Shown here: positions 1 to 9,984 of the stretch, piece by piece
Position numbering within the stretch: the stretch's first letter is position 1
Layout of the letters: each line of letters starts with the position of its first letter
Origin: Symsagittifera roscoffensis
Lineage: Eukaryota > Xenacoelomorpha > Acoela > Convolutidae
Assembly (NCBI RefSeq): GCF_963678635.1
Contig: NC_087064.1
Location: 16,793,802-16,857,801 of the forward strand
Reading direction: 5' to 3'
DNA length: 64,000 bases
The notes under the pieces: generated by a model
The model's database searches: none
The model's input: the letters and a program-made list of their open reading frames with translations, nothing else
What the model was told of the DNA's origin: nothing
Position numbers and translations under genes: made by a program

Positions 1-1101
1 GAACAAGTTTTGCATCGTTTGAAAGTAACCTTATCTTCTACGTCCCCTCCTCTGGAATCAAGAAATTTTTTATGACAACAATTTTGTTTTCTGCTCAATA
101 GGAGTCTAGCCAAGTTTTACGGCTTAGTTGCCGCTCAATACATGATTTTGAATACTTATTTCACGACGGTGATTGTATTTTTTGACGTATTTCCTCAAAT
201 TCAGGCTCTTTCCAACATTTTTTCGTTTTAGATTTTTTCGATTCATTTGTAAGAGTCAACAAATGTAATTCAGGTTCTTTTATTGGTCGTGATTAATTTT
301 TTCAGGAAAAGTCTTAAAATTTATTTAGGCTAAAATTTACTTTTTCGAGGTTTTACTTTTGATTTATTTTTAAGTGCAGTTCATTACCTTTGTTAACACG
401 AAGGGAAACTCCACTATCGCACAGCGAAAGCGTAAAGGTCACGAAAAACGTGAGCGACTTCTAGTTTCGAAATTGGAATTTAATTTGATTAAAAATTGTA
501 CTCATTGGTCCAGTTTTTTTCAAATTGCGTTAGATTTATCAACAAAGTGGCTATCATAAATTGTTCTAGACATTCAAAGAGCTTTAAGGCCATCTATTTT
601 TTACTTTGAATTTCGAAGTAGAGATTTTTTCAAAAGTAACTTCGTATTGTTTTCTGTTTACTTGCGGTCATTGATTCCTTTCCATTTGTCTGTTGGCTAT
701 GTTTTGTCAGTTAGTTTGCAATGCTCTATTTGTGTGGTATCGCAAGTATGTGTGTCTCAAGTTTAGTTCGTATTATCAAAAAGCTGGCAATTATAAAAGA
801 TTTCTGAAACTCAATGAGCTATAAGGTGATATATTTTTTCTTGAAACTCAAAAAATAGTTTTTTTTGTGGGCAATTTTCCAGGAAGTTTAATGATCTCTT
901 TTTTTGGCCGGAAATTCAACTTGTAAGGCTTTTAAGTGGTTTTTGAATGTTAAAATGGTTTGTTTTCTGGTATCAATTGAGAGCTGAGAATCAGGTTCAG
1001 CTTACAACAAAAAAGATATAGCAACTGTTATGTTTTCGAATTGTGGTTTGCATTTTCTGTGCTACATCTAGAACGACCAACTATTCATGCTTCTTTTGTA
1101 G
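1..1101. other. Noncoding AT-rich sequence upstream of the SH2-SH3 exons
   Basis: No convincing exon is seen. The stretch is probably intron of the gene whose 3' end lies at 1102-1785, and from about 180 to 760 it is a copy of the dispersed AT-rich repeat family described separately. The short open frame near 374-559 lies wholly inside that repeat and is not taken as a gene. Confidence 0.5.
180..760 (+). repeat. Dispersed AT-rich repeat family B, copy 1
   Basis: Recognisable blocks recur elsewhere in the window in the same order: a TTTTGATTTATTTTTAAGT block followed by a CAGTTCATT..CTTTGTT block, a block reading 'aaaggtcacgaaaaacg', a 'TTCTAGACATTCAAAGAGCTTTAAGGCCA'-like stretch, and a block ending in 'gtctgttggctatgtttt'. 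Other copies or partial copies lie near 2870-3240, 3370-3600, 4640-4800, 5150-5370, 40145-40585 and 40720-41115. No coding capacity or terminal repeat is visible, so the class is unknown. Confidence 0.6.
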
Positions 1102-1785
1102 ATTATAGAGGAGGATGGCAAGTTCTGTCTTGAGGAGAATTGCAGCTTTGACTCTATCCTAGAACTCATCCAATTCTATTCTGCCACAAATCTCTCCTCT
1201 GTCTTCAACGACTACCTGGATGTCTGTCTCAACTACTCTATCGCAGAAGCTTGCTATCAGGCAAGTGATGCTATAAATTAAACTGAAATTCTTATCACAT
1301 TGCTATCTAAGGGCAAAATTTGAGCTCTTCAGCTCCTATCAGCTGAGACATACTGCCTAGCCTATATTTTGCTTGATTGTCCCGGTTAATTAGTGTCTTT
1401 TTTTATTTCTTTTTTTTCTGGGTATGATATTCTCGTAAATGAAATAGACTTTGAACAAGCATTCACAATATTTTGAATTTATATCTTAAATGTACTTTGT
1501 CGCCAACAGGTTATCCGGGAAAACCACCATAGCTCCAGTCATTCGACAGAACTGAGGGTAGCAGTCGGGGCAGCAGTATTGCTCAGACCAGTATCGGCGC
1601 CCTATGTCAACAATGCCAGTGGATATATTGATGTGCACCAAGGTCAGTTGGTGTTCATAATGGATGAAGCACCAGATGCGAGTAAAACTTATTTATGTCA
1701 ATTGAAATGCACAAGTGAAGATTCTAGTGAATTTATTTTGCCAGAACATGACTTGAAATTCATTACTGATCTATCGTATTTCTAA
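1102..1785 (+). CDS. 3' end of an SH2-SH3-type signalling protein gene (two terminal exons)
   Basis: Two exons are inferred. The first is 1102-1260, after a tttgtag acceptor. The second is 1510-1785, after a caacag acceptor, and ends in TAA. The first exon (53 codons) reads like the C-terminal half of an SH2 domain: a GKFCLEENCSFDSILELIQF stretch, then a conserved LD..L strand, as in Vav or PI3-kinase p85 SH2 domains. The second has an SH3-like pattern, with GYIDVHQGQLVFIMDE (compare the SH3 ELSF.EGD..E strand) and later SEFILPEHDLKFI (compare the strand that ends SH3 domains). Both exons are in phase 0 and are less AT-rich than their surroundings. The donor after the first exon reads CAG/GCAAGT, the consensus of a GC-AG intron. 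The N-terminal part, with the FLVR-bearing half of SH2, is not seen and must lie upstream, probably outside the window. Vav-like or another adaptor identity is inference; SH2 is the firmer call. Confidence 0.6.
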
Positions 1786-1856
1786 TATTGCAAAGATTTT
1801 AAAATGTTATATTTTTTACTTTATTTAGATAAACTTTCAGATAGTTCTATTCAAGC

Positions 1857-1862
1857 ATTAAA
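1857..1862 (+). promoter_or_regulatory. Candidate poly(A) signal ATTAAA
   Basis: ATTAAA lies about 70 nt after the TAA stop of the SH2-SH3-like gene. This is the common variant hexamer at a plausible distance. In sequence this AT-rich a chance match is easy. Confidence 0.3.
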
Positions 1863-2079
1863 GTGAAAATTATGCATTACTTTGACTGGGAATGTTTTTG
1901 GTTAAAATATAATTAATTTGCCTGAATTTTTTTGCAAGTGTGTTTAAACGTTTAAATATGCGGTTTTCTCGTGCCTTTTTTTAAGAGTAATTAACGTAGT
2001 AGTGATCACTCTTACATAGGTCATGGTGATTTTTTTTCAGGCTAAAATTTGATTTTTCGGACTTGATATATTACGCTTG

Positions 2080-2560
2080 CGACTTTTTTCTAGTTAACAA
2101 CTAGTTTAAGAAAATCACTGAATCATTTCTGCAGCAACGAAACATGCAACGAAAATTCAAATTTAACTACTGGGTATAAAAAGTTGTAGTAGACGACGAA
2201 GGGACTACGCTCGAATCCGATCAGCACCTGTTTTTTTTATACTAAAATATTTAATATCAGAAAATGATCGGCCTATGGGTTGTCTCTTTATAGTTTGTCA
2301 GCTTAGTTGCCACCCCACAATTTTTTTTGCGCTTTTTCCAGTTTTCATTATAGTCTCAAGTGTCGTTTATTAACTCCTGTCGCTTTTCAAAATTACTGTA
2401 CCTTCTGGTATATTTTCGGTTTTTTTTCGCTTACTCAGCCTAATGATATCGTCTCTTGTTCTGTCGATTTTAAATGATTTCGGCTCTTGTTTTGTTCGTT
2501 TAGTGAACTTATTTTGCATTGGCCTAATGATAAAAAGTGATTATTCGTGATTTTCTTTAG
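2080..2560 (+). repeat. tRNA-module repeat family, degenerate copy A
   Basis: It starts with the family leader (CTTTTTTCTAGTTAACAA type). It contains a box B-like CGAATCC around 2210, followed by the family body with 'gtcagcttagttgcca' and 'ggcctaatgat' blocks also seen at 15230-15330 and 42560-42760. Box A is decayed. Confidence 0.45.
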
Positions 2561-2869
2561 TATTTTTTGTTTTCTGATTTAATGCTGCCTAACTATGAGT
2601 TATCGGCTTAGTCAACGCTTAAAAATACTTAAAGCTTGTTTTGAACTAGCGTCTGTTTTTCAAAGATTGAATTTTTCGTGTTTCGAATGTTTTTATGACA
2701 ACCATTTCCTTTTGCATTTTTGTTTTAGGATGAATTGGCGTCTAATCTCGTGTTGCTGGCATAGTGGACGCTCGGAAAATACTCAATTACTTGATGCTAG
2801 TGTTTGTGTTTCTGGTCTGATTTTTTGAGATTGAATTTTTCGTACGTATTTCCAAAATATTTGATTTTT

Positions 2870-3240
2870 TATGACAATTTCCTTTTCTAGTTTTGTTTTC
2901 GGCAAAATTGTAAAGGTCAGAAAGAACGTTATCGACTTCATTTCGAAAGTGGATTTCAGATTTCCCAGCAGAATAAAAATCTTGAATATTTTATACAGTT
3001 TTCTCAATTTGAGTCAAGTTTATCGAAGAAAACGTCGTGAAATTCGAAGAGCGCCATCGCCGTAAATGGTTTTTTTTTGAAATTCGAAGCTTCTCAAAAA
3101 ATTTTTTTTTCAATTCGAAGCGTTTCTTTTTCTGTTTACTTGATTTCGTGACTTTTTTTCCATTTTTTGTTGTCTAATTATTAGGTTAATGAATGTAGTG
3201 AAAGACTGAATAAAAAGGTCATAGTGAAATTTTAGTTAGT
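2870..3240 (+). repeat. Dispersed AT-rich repeat family B, partial copy
   Basis: Shares the 'aaaggtcagaaagaacg', 'cgacttcatttcgaaagtgg' and 'tttctgtttacttgatttc' blocks with the copies at 180-760 and 40720-41115. The small open frames on both strands here are repeat-derived. Confidence 0.45.
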
Positions 3241-3369
3241 TTTTTTTGAAGGAATAAGTCTCAAAATGCTCTTATAACTACAGATATACATTTGGTCAAA
3301 ATATTGTATTTTCGAATGCGCTTAGATATATATGCGCATCTTGAGTTCAATTGAAATTCTGCTGAAAGT

Positions 3370-3590
3370 TAGGTAAACAGCGCTCTCCATATACGAACGT
3401 GGAAACAGCGCAAAAAATCGTGCACGACTTCTAGTTTCGAAAGTTGAATTTATTTCTTAGATTTAACAGGCTAGTAAAATTTTTACCTATTTACCCAGTT
3501 TTCTGATATTGGGTTAACTTCATCAGAAGAATAATAATTTGAAATTGTTAATGCTTTCGATTAGGAAGCGTTATCAAACTGGCATATAGA
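3370..3590 (+). repeat. Dispersed AT-rich repeat family B, partial copy
   Basis: Contains 'cgacttctagtttcgaaagttgaattta' followed by 'ccagttttctgatattgggttaacttcatcag'. These match the middle of copy 1 (about 455-540) and of the 40.8 kb copy. Confidence 0.45.
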
Positions 3591-3960
3591 CTTTTTTCGG
3601 GTTGACAACTTGTTTAACAGAATCACTTGTATCTTAGTTCATTTTGAGTTCAAATTTTTATGCATTCTCGGCCAATTTAGCCTGGAGGTAGTGAGTATGC
3701 CTTGGATGGCAAAGGGCCTGTGTTCAAATCTGACCAGGACCCGATTTTTTTCAAATAGGACATATTTTTCAAGCGCGAATTTTTTAAGGTTGCTTTTAGT
3801 GTTTGATTTACCCCTACAATTTAAAATTTTATACCTTGGCTTCGAATTTCCTTCGGTTTTTGTTTTGCTTAAGAAATCCTCGGCCCAAATTATTTCGGCC
3901 TACTTTTTATCGGCTTATTGACCTAATTTTGGGTCGTTACAGGGGAAACACAATTTGAGA
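3590..3960 (+). repeat. tRNA-module repeat family, copy B
   Basis: A tRNA-like module lies at 3677-3735, with a box A-like TAGCCTGGAGGT and a box B-like TGTTCAAATC. After it comes the shared body, including 'tcggcttattgacctaattttgggtcgtt', which matches 15310-15350. The open frame at 3610-3921 is a by-product of this repeat. Confidence 0.5.
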
Positions 3961-4229
3961 TTTCCCCTCCGAACTTTTCATGTTGTATGTTTACCGATCG
4001 GTTTGTTGAAATGTCTTTTTTTAATAAAGAAGTTTATTTCCAAGTTCATTGGAAACAGTTAAATTTTTCTCGGAATCTTCTTTCGATTTACGAAAAAATG
4101 TATCAATTCAATAACCGCCTATTATCCGGTGTGCCTGTATATTTCCCCAGAGTCGGTTTTCATTTGACATCTCTGTCTACAGCCTTCGAAACAGTATGTG
4201 GGGGAATTTTGAGCCATATTTTTGATATC

Positions 4230-4660
4230 AGTTTTGGTTTTCTCGAAAAATGCCCGTCTCAAATCTGAGTTTTTGAAATGAATTGAATGGTTTCGAAAAG
4301 CTACCTGAATGAGAAGCGAAGCTGCGCTCAAATTTTTTTTTGCGCATGAAGTTATTATCCTCGGAATAGTCAATTTTTTTCTTTTTGAGCAATTTTGAAG
4401 TTTAAAATATTCTCAAAAACTGCCCAGCCATATTTGAGATTTTGAGTTCAATTCAAGGAACGGATTTTGGGAAGCTCATTTGCTCTTGTGACTACTCCCA
4501 AATTTTTCTCAAACGATAAGTTATGTTCCTCGGAAAATCAATACTGTTTTTTCAATTTTTTTGACATTGCTCGAGAACTACTCTCCCAAATCTGAAGTTT
4601 TGGGTTAAAGCAAAATTACTGGTTAATTGAATCCTTTCTGCATAAGCGGCTCTGTGTCTT
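4230..4660 (+). repeat. Tandem repeat, ~165 bp period, copy 1 of the CTCGAAAAACTACCC family
   Basis: Three degenerate units are marked by 'tctcgaaaaatgcccgtctcaaatctgag' (about 4241), its relative near 4411 and another near 4568. Each is followed by 'gaagct(c/a)..tg' and 'cctcgga..agtcaa' blocks. The spacing is about 170 and 157 bp. The same unit forms the array at 18530-19255 inside FMO intron 1. Confidence 0.6.
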
Positions 4661-5370
4661 GAAGTTGTAAGAGCTTTAAAGCCATTTATTTTTTTCTTTA
4701 AAATTCGAAAAATGAATTTAAGTAAACTCATTTATCTTTGTTTCCTTGCGTTCAGTATTCTTTTCCAGCTGTGAGTTGGCTGTTTTGTAATATCAAAGGG
4801 TCTACGATCAGCGGCACGCAAAATTGTAATTTTCAATCTTATAGAGCTGGGTTTTTGCAACCGGGTATTAGACAAAAATAAATAATTTGTTCACAGACTC
4901 GTCAATTCATTAGGAAATGTAAATTCCTACACAGGACTGCTGATTTGCTCAATTTCTTTGAAAATTTAATAAAAACTATCATAAATACCGCAAGGTAGTG
5001 CTTAGGTGGAAATCGTTCAAATAGAATTTTTCGTCCTAGTTTCCATTGGTTAATTTTCCATTTTTAAAAATGGCATTTATATTATCTGGTACGGTTTAGT
5101 TAACTTACTTCCCAAGCATGGGTTTTACTTTGAGTTTTTTCAGGCTTGAAAAGTTTCTGGCTATTAAAATTCGATGAATTTAGTTCAGACTCTTATATAT
5201 GAGTTCATGTGTTTTTTTCGGGAAAACTCTTAAAATTTGTTCAGACTCGTCAAATTTACTTTTTCGCGCGGTTTGATATATGATTTCTTTTAAAGTTCAG
5301 TTCATTTCTTTTGTTAAAAGGCAAGCAAACTCCACGATCGAACTGTAAAAGTGTGAAAATCACGACTTGA
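4640..5370 (+). repeat. Dispersed AT-rich repeat family B, two partial copies
   Basis: 4640-4800 matches the 'gagctttaaagccattta' to 'ttccttgcgttcagtattcttttcc' half of the family. 5150-5370 matches the first half ('gcggtttgatatatgatttcttttaaagttcagttcatttc'). The sequence between them carries no recognisable gene. Confidence 0.45.
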
Positions 5371-5754
5371 GTATGAAGATAAAATGGCTGAAATCAATTC
5401 AGGGCTGCTATCTGAGCATATTACCAGAATGGATCTCAATTAACTTGACCCCACATACAGTAAATAGGAGCTGAAATAGTACGCCAAATGGCAATCGAGA
5501 CTAAACATTTACGACGGGATTCTTGTGCGAGAGTTCTTTGTTAAACACCTGTAACAGCAAAGTATATCAGACCGGAAATAACAAAGAATATGTAGATGCA
5601 GTAATCACCCCCAGAGCTTGTGGAAAAGGTTGATAATTACTTTATTGGCAATCATTTCGATCCGGAGCAAGCAATCCTGAGTAAATAATGCGCCTTTTGA
5701 TGTACGTCAATTTGTCTATCTTGCCACGTTTTTGCACAACATAGAGCTAAAGTT
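5371..5754. other. Non-repeat stretch, possibly decayed coding sequence
   Basis: The base composition is more balanced than around it, and short frames contain protein-like strings, but stops occur in all frames within about 40 codons. It may be a remnant of an old element or exon. No family could be assigned. Confidence 0.25.
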
Positions 5755-6830
5755 GTGGCCATATTTAAAGGCGGGCTTCACTATCTCGCCACATTTAAGC
5801 TTTTTCAACGTATGATTTTTGCATGCTTAATGAAAGACATTTTTCACGTTAAAACTATATCATTTATTGTAATGGTTAAGATTTTTTTTCGGTTTTCCAG
5901 TTTGGATTCAGTGGTTATTTCACCGAGTGTTAAAACGGTTGCCCAATAGTGGAAGGGGTGGCAAAGTTAGCCTCCAATTATGAATGCTCTAATCCTTTTA
6001 GTGTACGAGATACGTCGTTTTTCAGAAAACTTTGTTATATTTTCAAAATTTGAAATTCCCATTCCTGTAATTGGGGGCTATAGAGTACTTTCAGGGGTTG
6101 CGAACCTAGCCTCAAATTATGACTTCTCAAATTTTTTTTATGTTTTCCAGATATGACGTTTTTTGTCTTTATTTTTCAAAGTTTTTCAGTAGTTTTTTTT
6201 ATTTTAAATTTTCCAACCCTGTAGTTGGATACTGTCAGAGTACTCTCAAGGATTGCGAATCTTGTTCAAAATATAACTGCTCAAATTCTTGTAGTTTTCG
6301 AGATATGGCGTTTTTTGTGATTTTTTTAAAAGTTTTTCAGAAAACTTAAATCATTTGTTTTTTCACTTTCTGAAATTCCTAACCCCGTAATTGGGTGCTG
6401 TCAGGAGTACTCTCAAGGATTGCGAATCTCGCCTCCAATTTTGGCTGTTCCAATCTTTGTAGTTTTCGAGTTATGACGTTTTTTGTGATTTTTTCAAAAA
6501 GTTTCAGGAAACTTAAATTAAATTTTTTTCAAAATTTGAAATTGCAAACCCTGTAGTTGTGGGCTATAGAGTACACTCAGGGGTTGCGAATCTTGCCTCC
6601 AAGTTTCTCCAGACGCCCTTTAATTTTTTGGAGGTGTGACGCTCTTATGATTTTTCAAAATTGGAATAAAAAATATATAAAATTGAAAATTACTAAACCT
6701 GTAATTGGGTGCTGTCAGATCACACTAAAAGGCTGCTGATTTTGTTTTCATTATGCGTGGTTTCTTATGAGTTGTCAATATTTCGAAGCACTGAAGGCGC
6801 GTTATAAGCTAGTTTTATTTAAAACAATCC
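5755..6830 (+). mobile_element. Head-tandem-tail repeat element, copy A (non-autonomous, class unknown)
   Basis: The head, near 5760-5830, reads 'ttaaaggcgggcttcactat' and then 'cgccacatttaagctttttcaacgta'. It is followed by about five degenerate ~155 bp units, each with a '(c)cctgtagttgggtgctgtcagagtac' block, a 'ttgcgaatcttgcctccaaat' block and a 'gtagttttcgagatatgacg' block. The tail, near 6735-6815, reads 'ctgattttgttttcattatg' and later 'gaagcactgaaggcgcgtta'. The same head, unit and tail occur in the same order at 9985-12205, which defines a transposed unit rather than a simple satellite. No coding sequence and no clear terminal inverted repeat was found. Confidence 0.6.
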
Positions 6831-7553
6831 TACTCTAAATTAATTGCGGCCGTTATGGTGTGCTAACACTTTTTTGATTGCCTCTGTTTACGACAGGTGA
6901 ATTGTTACCATCCGCGAACGGGACGAGTAATAAATTACCAGAATTACCAAAAAAAATTTACCAGAATATAAAAGTTCTTTGGCTCAAATCTATCAGCTTT
7001 CAAGTGCCAACTTACAAAATGCAGGCACCAATTTAGATCGGATGGTTTTTCAGGAGAAAAGTTTTTGAATGTGTTCACGTTCGAGTTTCATTTTTCAGAT
7101 TGATTTAGAATCCAAAAGGAAGGCAAATTACACTCTTCAAAAACAAAAAAATGTCACTGTTTTTTCACTGTCTTCCACTTTTGATATTGGTTGTTAGTTT
7201 TCAGATTTCCCAGCGGAATAGACAAATTACCTAATGATCCAGGTTTCTAAAATTGTATGCAATTAATCAGCGACAAGGCAAACATAAAAATTCTCAGAAA
7301 CCAAAAGTCTCAAGGCCATTAATTTCATTCAAATGTTTTTAAAATACGTTTCAAAAAATGAATGGCTGTAAAGGTCTTGAGTTCCAAGAACATTTTGATT
7401 TATATTTTTCTGATAAAACTAGCCCAATTATCGAAGATGAATCAGTAGCTGTGTACTTTCGTAAAACCATAGGTTTATTACGTATAATAGTATAAAGCAT
7501 GGACGAATAACGCTTATTATAAAATCTATTTTATCAAAATTTCTTTTTTCCAG
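6831..7553. other. Noncoding AT-rich stretch
   Basis: No exon, RNA gene or clear repeat was recognised. It ends at a good polypyrimidine tract and cag acceptor just before the candidate exon at 7554. Confidence 0.4.
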
Positions 7554-7676
7554 GCCATTCTTTATGAACTTGACGTTGATGAGCAACTATCAAGTTCATG
7601 GACCCAAAAAAACGTTATACTAAAAAATGGTGCTACATTTATTGTGGCTAGTGTTGGAAAAACATTTGGAAGATGA
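7554..7676 (+). CDS. Candidate short terminal exon, unknown protein
   Basis: A strong acceptor (tttcttttttccag) is followed by 41 codons, including a TGA stop, in a frame beginning AILYELDVDEQLSSSW. The composition is protein-like and less AT-rich than the flanks. No domain was recognised and no partner exon was found, so this could be the last exon of an unplaced gene or a remnant. The call rests only on splice-site quality and frame length. Confidence 0.3.
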   Translation, partial: AILYELDVDEQLSSSWTQKNVILKNGATFIVASVGKTFGR

Positions 7677-8258
7677 ATGTGTTCGAAGTCTATGTGTTCA
7701 ATGTATTATAACGTAGTTGTTTAATCAATTGACTCTTCTTCAGGACGTCTAAGTATCGACTTCAGTCAGAGGTAACATTTTTTAACTTGCACGGCTAACT
7801 TTTCAAATTATATTTGTCTGTATTTTTCACCTATATGTCGTTTTTGCTGCTCAATTGCAAGTTTTTTCGTCGGCTTTATTCTAGCTGGTATTCGGCTGAT
7901 GATGTATCTGTTGAAAGGACTTATTTGGAACCTAGTTAATTTAGAGCCATTCTTTCATAAGTCTATGTGAAGCAGAGCATTTTTCATAAATTTTTTGATG
8001 AAAAAAGCGGTCAGAAAAAGTTTTCTGAAGCATTTGTATAAATTTGGTTCCTATTTGCAATCTTTTGCGGGATCCAGTGTCAACGGACTTGTGCTAGCAA
8101 TTAAAGATGAACCATTTTTCTGAAAAAAATTAATACTTAGGGTGGAAAAGTGTCATCTGAATAATTTTTTAGTTGTCTGCTGATTCTCTTATTGCAAAAC
8201 TTAATATTTTTTTAACGATCTATTTCTTTGCTTCAGTGGTTTTACGAGCAAATTGTTG

Positions 8259-8385
8259 TTGTTCCGACTATTGAAAATATGGAGGAACTTTGTATTGGGG
8301 TGTGTTTAAGTTTTTTTGTTTTCACTCAAAATCAAATACCACAAACTGATAATCAGACTGGGTTGATGATATATCATATCAAAGC
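8259..8385 (+). repeat. Duplicated intron segment (partner at 14589-14715)
   Basis: 'gttccgactatt', 'gaggaactttgtatt.gggtgtgttt' and a following T-rich stretch up to 'ggttgatgatata' match 14589-14715 in the same order. The partner sits directly downstream of an Ig-like exon. This suggests that a piece of that gene was duplicated or moved, without a recognisable exon here. Confidence 0.5.
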
Positions 8386-9984
8386 CCTTTAAATCGCGAT
8401 TTGAACGATATCAAAATTTTCCAAACAAAATTTCGAATGTCTAGAAAAACCGGCTTAAAATTTTTCGTTTTTCGTCTTATTTCGACCGAATAAACTGATG
8501 ATAACTTGTTAAATTGATCCTGTAGGCTAAAAAAACGTGATTTTTTAAAATAACAACTAGTTTTGAAATATATATTTGGAATTTCCCTGCAAGAAAAATT
8601 TTTTGACATTCTTTTCATTTTTTGTTTGTTATTCTTTTTTGAAGTGTTTATTAAGAGTGTGAATTTTTTACGCGTGTGTATGGTTTTATCATCAAACCAC
8701 GTACAAAAAACGACGCTTATTTTAAAAACTTAATAATTTGAAGAAATTTTCTTGGTTGTCTTAATGAATATGGTTGGAACATTCTGTGCTACTTGCACAG
8801 AAACCGGCTATCCTTGTTTCACTTTTCGAGATAATTTTTCAAACCTTAACCGCAAGTAAGTGTTTACACTACTTCAATTTATGTGTTTACACTAACGATC
8901 ATCGTAGTGTATTAGTACGAACCTTTTCTTAGAGACCTATCCGAGATTTAGCCTTTAATTCTACTTTTTATGTTTGAACTTGTAGAGCTGCTTTTTAACA
9001 TGTTCTTGATAAGGTTTGCGAAGCGAAGCTTCGCCTCTGTGTCGAGTTTTAAAATTACATCCATGTTATTCAGTGTTCAATCACAACTGATGTCTTTGTT
9101 TTGAATTTAAAGCTTGTGGTTTTCTGGAAAGCTTGCAAGATCTCAGTTGCATGAATTTGAAACCTTTTGGCATCTTGATAATTAATTGATACTGTTATTT
9201 GTTCTCAAAAGCTAGGATTTGCAGTAATAAGACTTATCTTTTTTGCGTCCCTCTGAACTTTTTTTGATGAAGCATCTTTTGGCCTGACTATCTCTGATAC
9301 CAATGCAATTTTAGAGCGAGCGTTGATGGGATTTTTCCATCAGATGAAACTGTCGCTATTTTTTAGTAAATAAAAACAGTTTTTAGAACAGCGCTGTTTT
9401 TGTTTGCTGATGACTGATTAAAAAGAGTTTTCAAAATATTTCCCATTAATTCAACCCGACATGAAGAGTATTTAATTTTCTTTGTCATACGTGCTTAGGT
9501 TAAATAATTTGATTAAATGAAAATATTTCAGTCAATTGAAAGGTTTACCGAAAAACTACAGTGCTATTTTCAATATCTGCTTAAAAGAAGACGTTTTTTT
9601 TCGATATAGGTTGTTTTTCAACTAAAAACGATTTATACGAATTTGCTTAAACTTTAACTGTAATCATTGGCGTGATTTGTTCTTAGTTAGGACTGAATTA
9701 TGATTTCGGAAATTAGTCCCCTTGTCCCAACAATTGCGCTAAAACTACAGGCTAAAGTTTTTTAGAAGTTATTTCAAAATCAGCTTCTGAACAGCTAAAT
9801 TTAACAGATGTTTTTCATGTAAAGATCCACAGACATGTGGTTAGTTACAATTCAAAAAATATACATTTTGAAGAAAAGTAGGATTGTTTTGGCGATCAGA
9901 CAAAAAATATATCCATTAAATTTTTAAAACTTCATTGAATTTTGTTGGGCTAAAAACAATGCTCATTATGGTTGAATCTATTAT
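8386..9984. other. Noncoding stretch with one hairpin motif
   Basis: No supported gene. At 9017-9034 there is a GCGAAGCGAAGCTTCGC palindrome followed by CTCTGTG, a motif that recurs in the window (see findings). The short frame at 8764-8854 ending at a GTAAGT could be an exon but is not supported by anything else. Confidence 0.4.

Noticed and set aside
5400-5660. Possible gypsy integrase zinc-domain remnant
   Set aside because: Short protein-like strings occur but stops interrupt every frame and no HHCC pattern could be aligned.
8764-8854. Possible first exon (MNMVGTFCATCTETGYP) ending at a GTAAGT
   Set aside because: Only about 30 codons, no partner exon and no upstream signal. A chance frame before a chance donor is as likely.
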